This document shows, in pieces, positions 1-5,739 of a stretch of DNA of 7,163 nt. Made by a program: the position numbers and the translations under genes. The DNA is from JAITWN01 sp034002745 (GTDB lineage Bacteria; Pseudomonadota; Gammaproteobacteria; SZUA-140), in the NCBI GenBank assembly GCA_034002745.1, contig JAVEZY010000047.1, forward strand, positions 1-7,163, read 5' to 3'. A model generated the notes under the pieces. That model saw nothing but the letters and a program-made list of their open reading frames with translations. It ran no database searches and was not told where the DNA came from. Within the stretch, counting starts at the first letter, position 1. The number at the start of each line of letters is the position of its first letter.

Positions 1-57
1 CGTCACGGACGGTGCCGGTGGCAATGACCATGCGCTGATGATACGCGACAGCTGCAT
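1..57 (-). CDS. Possible 5' end of a gene in partial cassette C0
   Basis: The bases left of the first attC are the beginning of another cassette, read on the minus strand. An ATG at 57-55 sits a few bases after an AGGTGG ribosome-binding-like motif, right behind the cassette junction, and opens a frame of 19 codons to the window edge (MQLSRIISAWSLPPAPSVT). A second ATG at 31-29 in another frame (MVIATGTVRD) is an equally possible start, though without a clear ribosome-binding site. The position, immediately after an attC, is where cassette genes usually begin. The fragment is too short to recognise a product or even to choose between the two frames. Confidence 0.2.
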   Translation of the reverse strand, partial: MQLSRIISAWSLPPAPSVT

Positions 58-62
58 ACGCC

Positions 63-129
63 ACCTAACCGTGGGCGTCAGTGGCGAGCACAGCGAAGCT
101 GTGCGAGTCCACTGCACGCCGGGTTAGAC
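63..129 (-). repeat. attC1, recombination site ending cassette C1
   Basis: Minus-strand R'' is GTCTAAC (129-123) and R' is GTTAGGT (69-63). The inner arms GCGTGCAGTGG and CCACTGACGC pair except for one extra G in L''. The tip is the hairpin CACAGC-GAA-GCTGTG. R'' matches the TTAGAC at the start of its own cassette at 544-539. This is the commonest version of the site in the window (same core in attC6, attC7 and attC8). Confidence 0.95.
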
Positions 130-544
130 CCGGCGGCTGTTTGACCGGGTGGTTGATGAACGCCGGGCCGACGCCCCTGAGGGGGGCCCGCGGGGGGAGC
201 GGGGCTCCCCCCGTGCAGCTCCCGCGGGGAATGCGTTGAAGGAACGGGAGGAGTGGGCGTGAAGCCGCGAAACCGAGGCCCCGAGCGGGAAGCCGGGGCC
301 GGGACATTCGTGGCGTGCTCGTTCTCGGTCTTGGCTTGAGGCGACGTGACGCGACGAGGCCGCGAATGGTCCGGCGGGTTGGCGGCGAACGGCCGACGCG
401 AGTGGCGGGGATCGCGACCTTGGGGATGCGTCGCGCGGGTGGAGTGCATCCGGTCTTCGGTTCTCACGGGTCGTCGACGATGCGCGGAGGCTGTCGGAGT
501 CGGTCGATGGCCTCGACTTTGTCGAGGCGCAAGCCGGGGTCTAA
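69..544 (-). mobile_element. Integron cassette C1, family B, no gene recognised
   Basis: A 476-bp cassette bounded by attC2 (start) and attC1 (its own site). It is a diverged relative of cassette C3: both carry, in the same order, a CCCCTGAGGGG palindrome, a long G/C hairpin and a GGCCCCG/CGGGGCC stem, and both begin on the minus strand with a similar GGCTT-TGCCTCG stretch. A perfect 8-bp stem (GCCTCGAC, loop of three) lies at 510-528 close to the cassette start, but C3 does not share it. Minus-strand reading frames exist, but they run across the attC, are rich in Pro, Arg and Ser, and are not shared in frame with C3. I see no gene. Boundaries are firm; the absence of a product is a judgement from composition. 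Confidence 0.85.
174..300. other. Conserved hairpin block of family B (copy in C1)
   Basis: Three inverted repeats lie in a row: CCCCTGAGGGG (174-184), GGGGGGAGC/GCTCCCCCC with a 3-base loop (192-212), and GGCCCCG/CGGGGCC (277-300). The same three occur in cassette C3 at 1161-1287. Stems are kept while bases between them differ (for example the loop of the third stem). No run of T follows any of them on either strand, so a factor-independent terminator is unlikely. A structured RNA or a transcription-blocking element are possible readings. Confidence 0.6.
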
Positions 545-605
545 CCGTGGGCGTCAGTGGCGAGCACAGAGAAGCTGTGCGAGTCCACTGCACGCCGGGT
601 TAGCC
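539..605 (-). repeat. attC2, recombination site ending cassette C2
   Basis: R'' is GGCTAAC (605-599) and R' is GTTAGAC (545-539). It has the same arms as attC1. Its one difference is in the tip, where the plus strand reads CACAGAGAAGCTGTG instead of CACAGCGAAGCTGTG, so the base pair closing the loop is lost. R'' matches the TTAGCC at the start of C2. Confidence 0.95.
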
Positions 606-1056
606 GTGCGGGTGGACGCTGCAATGGCGCCGGCGTGTGGCCGAAGCCGTGGCCATGCCACGTGAGCCCCGGTGGTGTTTGCAGGGGATGGTGACGACGG
701 TGGCGTGCCCAGGAGGCGATGAACTGTGAAGCTGGGCATTTCAGGAACCCCGGTGCTCTGGCACGGCTGAAGAGCAGCGGCGCGAATGTGCGTGGTGACG
801 ACTGGCGACGGGGAGCGCCAGAAAGGACCGAGGACGCGTGACCGAGTCCGAGCCGGGTGGGCGAGGACGAGGTGGCCCGGGACGAAGTGATGCGGAGCGG
901 TTCGGTCGAAGCCTGGCGCCGCCAAGGCCCTGGAGGAAACCGACGGAGCCGATGGATGCGACGTGGGCGCGGGTCCCTGCGTCGACGCGCGCGGGACGTG
1001 CCCAGCGGGCGAAGGCGTCGGACGCGTGACGGACATCTCTGCGTTGGCACGGCTAA
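545..1056 (-). mobile_element. Integron cassette C2, family A
   Basis: A 512-bp cassette. By eye its body is about 95% identical to C6 and C8 and clearly related to C4, C7, C9 and C10. On the minus strand an ATG at 1036 opens a frame of 160 codons that stops at a TGA inside attC2 (554), its last 15 or so residues being translated attC. The frame has no recognisable domain, a Pro/Ser/Thr/Arg/His-rich composition and no spaced ribosome-binding site. Against C8 I count about 23 base differences in the body, of which roughly 15 replace a residue, close to what neutral change would give. On the plus strand a GTG at 838 opens a 63-codon frame starting with the family-wide ESEPGGRGRGGPGRSDAE stretch. 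Neither frame is convincing; I treat the cassette as probably non-coding. Confidence 0.88.
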
Positions 1057-1116
1057 CCGTGGCGTCAGCGGCGAGCGGCGCGAAGCGCCGCGAGTCCGCT
1101 GCACGCGGGGTTAGAC
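1051..1116 (-). repeat. attC3, recombination site ending cassette C3
   Basis: R'' is GTCTAAC (1116-1110) and R' is GTTAGCC (1057-1051), total 66 bp. The tip is GGCGC-GAA-GCGCC and the inner arm reads CAGCGG/CCGCTG, both changed in a pair-preserving way from attC1. This is the only site whose R'' does not match the start of its cassette: C3 starts TTAGCC, so GGCTAAC would be expected. Confidence 0.94.
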
Positions 1117-1526
1117 ACGGCGAGTTGTGCCCTGAGCCGTTGATGAACACCGAATCGAAGCCCCTGAGGGGTGTTCGCGGGGGGAGCCGGGCTCCCCCCG
1201 TGCAGCCCCATGGGGTCAAGCGCGGATACAGACCGAGACGTCAGCATGGAGCCACGAAGCGGAGGCCCCGAGCCAGAAGCCGGGGCCGGGATGCCTGTAG
1301 GGCGTTCTCTCTCGGTGTTCGATTGACTCGGTTACGCGCCGCTCAGGGGATTGGCACGGCTCCGTTGAGCTGCCCCGCTGTCGGGCCTTGGAAACGAGGT
1401 GACGCTGAACTGACGGAATGGCCGCCTGCACTCGGCCCTCGCTTCGCGCTGGCATCTGAAGATGTGCCGGGCCTTCCGGAGACGCGCGAGACGCTCGATG
1501 CACGCGAGGCAGAAGCCGGTGGCTAA
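1057..1526 (-). mobile_element. Integron cassette C3, family B, no gene recognised
   Basis: A 470-bp cassette bounded by attC4 and attC3, homologous to C1 over the hairpin block and, more weakly, over its first bases. A 60-codon minus-strand frame (1247-1065) ends in attC3, but it consists largely of translated hairpin and attC and has no counterpart in the same frame of C1. A longer plus-strand frame through the cassette crosses attC3 and is a by-product of high GC. I see no gene. Its R'' box differs by one base from its own start, unlike all other cassettes here. Confidence 0.85.
1161..1287. other. Conserved hairpin block of family B (copy in C3)
   Basis: This is the counterpart of 174-300: CCCCTGAGGGG (1161-1171), GGGGGGAGC/GCTCCCCCC around a CGG loop (1179-1199), and GGCCCCG/CGGGGCC (1264-1287). 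Spacing between the first two elements is identical in the two copies (7 bases), while the flanking sequence differs. That is what a conserved folded element would look like, although two copies cannot prove selection. Confidence 0.6.
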
Positions 1527-1587
1527 CCGTAGGGGTCAGCGGCGAGCGAGCGAAGCGAAGCGAAGTCCGCTGCACGCCGGGTTAGAT
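1521..1587 (-). repeat. attC4, recombination site ending cassette C4
   Basis: R'' is ATCTAAC (1587-1581), matching the TTAGAT that starts C4, and R' is GTTAGCC (1527-1521). The inner arm has an uncompensated change (GGGGTCAG on the plus strand, where GGCGTCAG would pair with CTGCACGCC). The tip is a run of GCGA/GAAG units rather than a clean hairpin. Folding should be weaker than in the other sites. Confidence 0.92.
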
Positions 1588-2040
1588 GGGCGGGTAGACG
1601 CTGCTATGGCGCCGGCGTATGGCCGACACCTGGGAGACGCCACGAGAGCCCTGGTGGTGTTCGCAGGAACTGGTGGCGACGGTGGCGCGCCCAGGAGGTG
1701 ATGAGCCGTGATGCTGGGCATTTCGAGAACCCCGGTGCTCTGGCACGGCTGAAGAGCAGCGACGCGAATGCAGGTGGTGGCGACTGGCACCGGGGAACGC
1801 GAGTGATGACCGCTGGCGCGTGGCCGAGTCCGAGCCAGGTGGGCGAGGACGAGGTGGGCCTGGACGAAGTGATGCGGGGCTCTTCGGGTCGAGCCGTGGC
1901 GTTGCCGAGGCGCTCAAGAGGAATGCGGTGAGCCGAGCCCTGCGATGGTGGCGCTGGTGCAAGCGCAGGCATGCACGGGACGCGTCTCGAGGGGCAGGGC
2001 GCTGGATGCGAGACGTGCTCTTCTTCAGGGGCACATCTAA
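1527..2040 (-). mobile_element. Integron cassette C4, family A (diverged copy)
   Basis: A 514-bp cassette. The part next to attC4 (about 1586-1880) aligns well with the other family A copies, including the GATGCTGGGCATTTC region and the plus-strand ESEPGGRGRGGPGRSDA stretch from the GTG at 1820. The part nearer attC5 (about 1880-2035) has diverged strongly. The long minus-strand frame of C2, C8 and C10 is not intact here; only its last 84 codons are open (1790-1536, ending at TGA in attC4). I see no convincing gene. Confidence 0.86.
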
Positions 2041-2101
2041 CCGTGGGCGTCAGCGGCGAGCGGCGCGAAGCGCCGCGAGTCCGCTGGACGCCGGGTTAGA
2101 C
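2035..2101 (-). repeat. attC5, recombination site ending cassette C5
   Basis: R'' is GTCTAAC (2101-2095), matching the start of C5, and R' is GTTAGAT (2041-2035). The tip GGCGC-GAA-GCGCC and arm CAGCGG/CCGCTG are as in attC3. The unpaired base between the arm halves is G on the plus strand (CTGGACGCC), whereas the other sites have C (CTGCACGCC). The stop codon of the C5 gene lies inside R''. Confidence 0.95.
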
Positions 2102-2620
2102 GGCCGAGCGGCGCGCTGACTTCTGACCGGTGAGGCGCTTGTTTCGGAAGTAGGCATTCGTGGCTCTTACGGCGACAGCGAGAACGAGGGCGGGAACGGC
2201 TAGGCCCAGAAGGGCGGAGAAGCTGAATCGGAAAGGGCGGCGAAAGAGAGTAGCGATGCAAACGAAGAGGAATGGTGCGTTGAGGAGCCACAAGAACGCG
2301 AGAGTGGGGAGCGTGGGGTGCGTCGTAGCCCTTCGGTACATCTCGGCCTCGGCGGCGACGCTTTCGATGGGGCCGGTCGCAGCATAGCCCGAGAGCGGCG
2401 CGTGGCAGGAAGGGCAGAAGTTGCCGGGACCCGAGAGTGGCGCACAACACGCTGGGCAGATGGGCGCGCCATGAGGAGCCTTCGCTGGCGGTCGGGAGCC
2501 CTTCCGTGGGGCGAGGCCGTCGAGATGTATGCCAAGACGGGCGACCAGAAAGAGGACGCCTCCAACGAGAAGCAGTGAAAGGAGGGACGGGGCGTTCATG
2601 CTGGTCGTCGGTCCGTCTAA
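2041..2620 (-). mobile_element. Integron cassette C5, carries the zinc-ribbon membrane protein gene
   Basis: A 580-bp cassette bounded by attC6 and attC5 and almost filled by one gene: the start codon lies 21 bases after the cassette junction and the stop is inside its attC. It is not related to the family A and B cassettes on either side, so it was inserted between family A copies, or those copies were duplicated around it. Confidence 0.9.
2096..2599 (-). CDS. Hypothetical membrane protein with a CxxC zinc ribbon and three membrane segments
   Basis: The 167-residue product starts at ATG 2599-2597 and ends at TAA 2098-2096 inside the R'' box of attC5. A hydrophobic segment (about residues 5-22) is followed by a short basic linker. 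A four-cysteine zinc ribbon then follows, C48-x2-C51 and C62-x2-C65, with the repeated APLSG flank typical of treble-clef ribbons. Two more hydrophobic segments lie at about 97-118 and 126-146, before a basic tail. Zinc binding is a family inference; the placement of the four cysteines is seen directly. The ribbon probably lies between membrane segments 1 and 2. The leader is only 21 bases from the cassette edge and holds no strong ribosome-binding site, so translation may be weak or rely on upstream cassettes. It is the only gene of its cassette. Membrane proteins are common among cassette products; its role and partner are unknown to me. Composition and codon use look genuinely coding. Confidence 0.88.
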   Translation of the reverse strand: MNAPSLLSLLLVGGVLFLVARLGIHLDGLAPRKGSRPPAKAPHGAPICPACCAPLSGPGNFCPSCHAPLSGYAATGPIESVAAEAEMYRRATTHPTLPTLAFLWLLNAPFLFVCIATLFRRPFRFSFSALLGLAVPALVLAVAVRATNAYFRNKRLTGQKSARRSAV

Positions 2621-2681
2621 CCGTGGGCGTCAGTGGCGAGCACAGCGAAGCTGTGCGAGTCCACTGCACGCCGGGTTAGCC
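2615..2681 (-). repeat. attC6, recombination site ending cassette C6
   Basis: R'' is GGCTAAC (2681-2675), matching the TTAGCC that starts C6, and R' is GTTAGAC (2621-2615). The core is identical to attC1, attC7 and attC8. Confidence 0.95.
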
Positions 2682-3131
2682 GTGCGGGTGGACGCTGCTA
2701 TGGCGCTGGCGTGCGGCCGAAACCGTGGCCATGCCACGTGAGCCGCGGTGGTGTTCGCAGTGAATGGTGACGACGGTGGCGTGCCCAGGAGGCGATGAAC
2801 TGTGATGCTGGGCATTTCAAGAACCCCGGTGCTCTGGTACGGCTGAAGAGCAGCGGCGCGAATGTGCGTGGTGACGACTGGCGACGGGGAGCGCCAGCAA
2901 GGACCGAGGACGCGTGACCGAGTCCGAGCCAGGTGGGCGAGGACGAGGTGGCCCGGGACGAAGTGATGCGGAGCGGTTCGGTCGAAGCCTGGCGCCGCCA
3001 AGGCCCGAGAGGAACCGACCGAGCCGATGGATGCGACGTGGGCGCGGGTCCCTCCGTCGACGCGCGCGGGACGTGCCCAGCGGGCGAAGGCGTGGGACGC
3101 GTGACGGACATCTCTACGTTGGCACGGCTAA
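2621..3131 (-). mobile_element. Integron cassette C6, family A
   Basis: A 511-bp cassette, about 95% identical to C2 by eye. It is one base shorter than its 512-bp relatives. The missing base falls near 3000-3010 and shifts both the 160-codon minus-strand frame (ATG at 3111, stop expected at 2630) and the plus-strand frame from GTG 2914. That both frames break here without other decay argues against either being a needed protein. The first 20 codons of the plus-strand frame are unchanged (ESEPGGRGRGGPGRSDAE). Confidence 0.88.
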
Positions 3132-3192
3132 CCGTGGGCGTCAGTGGCGAGCACAGCGAAGCTGTGCGAGTCCACTGCACGCCGGGTTAGCT
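3126..3192 (-). repeat. attC7, recombination site ending cassette C7
   Basis: R'' is AGCTAAC (3192-3186), matching the TTAGCT that starts C7, and R' is GTTAGCC (3132-3126). The core is identical to attC1, attC6 and attC8. Confidence 0.95.
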
Positions 3193-3643
3193 GTGCGGGT
3201 GGACGCTGCTATGGCGCCAGCGTGTGGCCGGAACCGTGGACATGCCACGTGAGCCCTGGTGGTGTTCGCAGGAAAGGGTGAGGACGGTAGCGTGCCCAGG
3301 AGGCGATGAACTGTGAAGCTGGGTATTTCGAGAACCCCGGTGCTCTGGCACGGCTGAAGAACAGCGGCGCGAACGGGAGTGGTGACGACTGGCACCGGGG
3401 TACGCGAGCGAGGACCGAAGACGCATGGCCGAGTCCGAGCCGGGCGGGCGAGGACGAGGCGGCCCGGGACGAAGTGATGCGGAACGGCTAGGCCGAAGCC
3501 TGGCGCAGCCGAGGCCTTGGAGGACACCTATTGAGCCGATGAATGCGAGGTGGGGCCGGGTACGAGCGTCGACGTGCCCGAGACGTGCCCAGCGGGCGAA
3601 GGCGCGTGATGCGCGACGGACATCTCTACGGTAGCGCAGCTAA
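3132..3643 (-). mobile_element. Integron cassette C7, family A
   Basis: A 512-bp cassette, moderately diverged from C2, C6 and C8. The minus-strand frame begins at the same ATG (3623) and would end at the TGA in attC7 (3141), again 483 bases, but a TAG about 33 codons in interrupts it, leaving a downstream piece of 128 codons (3527-3141). On the plus strand an ATG at 3425 opens a 69-codon frame that keeps the ESEPGGRGRGGPGRSDAE stretch with only silent changes within it. I see no convincing gene. Confidence 0.87.
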
Positions 3644-3704
3644 CCGTGGGCGTCAGTGGCGAGCACAGCGAAGCTGTGCGAGTCCACTGCACGCCGGGTT
3701 AGCC
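3638..3704 (-). repeat. attC8, recombination site ending cassette C8
   Basis: R'' is GGCTAAC (3704-3698), matching the TTAGCC that starts C8, and R' is GTTAGCT (3644-3638). The core is identical to attC1, attC6 and attC7. Confidence 0.95.
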
Positions 3705-4155
3705 GTGCGGGTGGACGCTGCAATGGCGCAGGCGTGTGGCCGAAACCGTGGCCATGCCACGTGAGCCCCGGTGGTGTTCGCAGGGAATGGTGACGACGGT
3801 GGCGTGCCCAGGAGGCGATGAACTGTGAAGCTGGGCATTTCAGGAACTCCGGTGCTCTGGCACGGCTGAAGAGCAGCGGCGCGAATGTGCGAGCTGACGA
3901 CTGGCAAAGGGAAGCGCCAGGAACGACCGAGGACGCATGATCGAGTCCGAGCCAGGTGGGCGAGGACGAGGAGGCCCGGGACGAAGTGATGCGGAGCGGT
4001 TCGGTCGAAGCCTGGCGCCGCCAAAGCCCTAGAGGAAACCGACCGAGCCGATGGATGCGACGTGGGCGCGGGTCCCTGCGTCGACGCGCCCGGGACGCGC
4101 CCAGCGGGCGAAGGCGTGGGACGCGTGACGGACATCTCTACGTTGGCACGGCTAA
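3644..4155 (-). mobile_element. Integron cassette C8, family A
   Basis: A 512-bp cassette, about 95% identical to C2. The minus-strand frame is intact at 160 codons (ATG 4135, TGA 3653 in attC8), with about 15 residue changes relative to C2, many of them radical (Arg to Cys, Pro to Leu, Gly to Cys). On the plus strand the ATG at 3937 opens the ESEPGGRGRGGPGRSDAE stretch, but a TAG at 4030-4032 ends the frame after 31 codons. I see no convincing gene. Confidence 0.88.
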
Positions 4156-4215
4156 CCGTGGCGTCAGCTGCGAGCGGCGCGGAGCGACGCGAGTCTGCTG
4201 CACGCGGGGTTAGCT
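4150..4215 (-). repeat. attC9, recombination site ending cassette C9
   Basis: R'' is AGCTAAC (4215-4209), matching the start of C9, and R' is GTTAGCC (4156-4150), total 66 bp. It shares with attC3 the shortened GTGGCG/CGCGGGG spacers. The tip GGCGCGGAGCGAC is imperfectly paired, and the inner arm CAGCTG/CTGCTG has one mismatch. Confidence 0.92.
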
Positions 4216-4734
4216 GTGCGGGTAGACGGTGCAAGGGCGCCGGAGTGTGGCCGAGGCCATAGCCCTGCCACGGACGCTCCGGTGGCATTCGCAGGAGACG
4301 TTGACGACGGAGCGGTGCCGCGAAGGCAATGAGCTGTGAAGCTGGGCATTGAGAGAACCCCGGTGACTGGGCTCGGCTGATGACCGTGCGCCGACGGGAA
4401 GGGCGATGGCTGGCACCCGGGAACGGTAGAGACGACCGAGGACGTGTGATCGAGTCCGAGCCATGTGGGCGAGGACGAGACGGCCCGGGACGAAGAGACC
4501 TGGGACGATTCGAGCGACGCTAGGCGCCGCATAGGACGTCGGATGGAACGCGTCGGCGCCGTTGAATGCGACGTGGGTTCGGGTGCGGACGTTGGCACGC
4601 CGAGGACCTCGGCCTGAATGCGAGTGCCCGTCGAATGCAGCGGGGTGCGGTGACGGGCGCGGACGCGCGCGGGACGCTGCCCGAGGGAGATGGCGTGTGA
4701 TGTGAGACGGACGTCTCTACGGTAGCGCAGCTAA
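4156..4734 (-). mobile_element. Integron cassette C9, family A (expanded, most diverged copy)
   Basis: A 579-bp cassette, the longest family A member. Ends and landmarks are those of the family (GAAGCTGGGCATT, GAGTCCGAGCCA, CGGCCCGGGACGAAG). About 67 extra bases lie at roughly 4586-4652, including a hairpin GCCGAG-GAC-CTCGGC at 4599-4613. The part near attC9 resembles C10 more than C8. On the minus strand, frames are open only from 4598 to 4164 (144 codons), and the ATG seen in relatives has become ACG. The plus-strand GTG (4446) frame stops after about 25 codons. It looks like a decaying or rearranged copy without a gene. Confidence 0.85.
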
Positions 4735-4795
4735 CCGTGGGCGTCAGCTGCGAGCACAGCGAAGCTGTGCGAGTCTGCTGCACGCCGGGTTAGCT
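4729..4795 (-). repeat. attC10, recombination site ending cassette C10
   Basis: R'' is AGCTAAC (4795-4789), matching the start of C10, and R' is GTTAGCT (4735-4729). It has the tip of attC1 (CACAGC-GAA-GCTGTG) but the inner arm of attC9 (CAGCTG/CTGCTG, one mismatch), so it is a mosaic of the two. Confidence 0.94.
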
Positions 4796-5246
4796 GTGCG
4801 GGTGGACGCTGCAATGGCACCAGAGTGTGGCCGAGGCCATGGCCCTGCCACGGAAGCTCCGGTGGCGTTCGCAGGGAATGGTGGCGACGGTGGCGTGCCC
4901 AGGAGGCGATGAGCTGTGATGCTGGGCATTTCGAGAACCCCGGTGCTCTGGCACGGCTGAAGAGCGGCGGCGCGGATGTGCGTGATGACGACTGGCACCG
5001 GGGAACGCCAGTGAGGACGGAGGACGCATGACCGAGTCCGAGCCAGATGGGCGAGGACGAGGTGGCCCGGGACGAAGTGATGCGGAGCAGTTCGGTCGGC
5101 GCCGGGCCGCGGCAGGACCCGGAAGGAAAGCGATTGAGTCGATGGAAGCGACGTGCGCCCGGATCCCAGCGTCGACGCGTCCGGGGCGTGCCCAGCGGGC
5201 GAAGGCGCGAGATGAGTGACGGACATCTCCACGGTAGCGCAGCTAA
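4735..5246 (-). mobile_element. Integron cassette C10, family A
   Basis: A 512-bp cassette, more distant from C2 and C8 (roughly 85% by eye). The minus-strand frame is again exactly 160 codons (ATG 5226, TGA 4744 in attC10). On the plus strand an ATG at 5028, three bases after GGAGGA, opens a 63-codon frame (to 5219) of the same length as in C2, with one Gly-to-Asp change in the conserved stretch. This is the copy in which both candidate frames are best preserved, so it is the one to test if family A encodes anything. No domain is recognisable in either. Confidence 0.87.
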
Positions 5247-5299
5247 CGTCAGGCGTCAGCGGCGAGCGAAGCGAAGTCCGCTGCACGCCGGGGTTAGCT
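5241..5299 (-). repeat. attC11, recombination site ending cassette C11
   Basis: R'' is AGCTAAC (5299-5293), matching the start of C11, and R' is GTTAGCT (5247-5241). It is a short form (59 bp) with arms GGCGTCAGCGG/CCGCTGCACGCC on the plus strand and a reduced tip (GAGCGAAGCGAAG). Confidence 0.93.
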
Positions 5300-5739
5300 G
5301 CGGGGAGAGTGCGTGAAGCTGGGCAGCGGCGTTGGAAAGGGGGCGCAGAGCCGGGGGAGCTTCGGGAAGCCCCGTGCCCTGGTGGGTGCTCTAGGCGTGG
5401 ACGTAGCCAGACGTGAGGAATTCGGAGCCGCTACGAGGGATGAGGCGATGAGGCGCAAGGACGCCGGCTCCGAGACCGGGAAGGCTCAGCGAAGACGGGA
5501 GCCAGGACGATGAGCTGCGGGGCCGCGATGGGCGCGTGCCTGAGAGCACCTTGGCGAGAAGCGATGCGACTGGCGAGGACAACGAGAAGCTGCGATGAAC
5601 GAGGGCGAATCGATGGACCGGGAGACGCGAGACAGTGCAAAGGTGCCTTGGGAGTTGAGCGGCTGACGGCGGCTGACGAAGGGCTCCTGGAGGGCCACAG
5701 TGCCGCGATGCTCGACGGACCGTTGAAAGCCGCAGCTAA
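5247..5739 (-). mobile_element. Integron cassette C11, no gene recognised
   Basis: A 493-bp cassette between attC12 and attC11. Minus-strand frames of 63-70 codons (5582-5391, 5698-5486) overlap each other, are rich in Ser, Arg and Pro, and lack a spaced ribosome-binding site. The longer plus-strand frame runs through attC12 and cannot be a cassette gene. A 12-base match (TGAAGCTGGGCA) and a nearby GC hairpin (5354-5373) recall family A and B elements, but no alignable homology extends from them. I see nothing else in it. Confidence 0.83.

Noticed and set aside
192..212. Strong G/C hairpin as a factor-independent terminator
   Set aside because: No T-run follows on either strand, here or in the second copy at 1179-1199.
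475..530. A 22-codon minus-strand frame with a coiled-coil-like start (LDKVEAIDRLR) at the beginning of C1
   Set aside because: Too short, TTG start only, partly made of a perfect hairpin, and not conserved in the family relative C3.
554..1219. A 221-codon minus-strand frame running from C3 into C2
   Set aside because: It passes straight through attC3 and joins two unrelated cassettes. attC is open in several frames, so such read-through frames are an artefact of the array.
2037..2669. A 210-codon minus-strand frame over C5
   Set aside because: It overlaps the zinc-ribbon gene in another frame, crosses attC6 and attC5, and has an Arg/Pro/Ser-rich shadow composition.
5313..5400. Cassette C11 as an eighth, remote family A member
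   Set aside because: Only a 12-base match (TGAAGCTGGGCA) and a similar GC-rich context are shared, which is not enough to align the cassettes.
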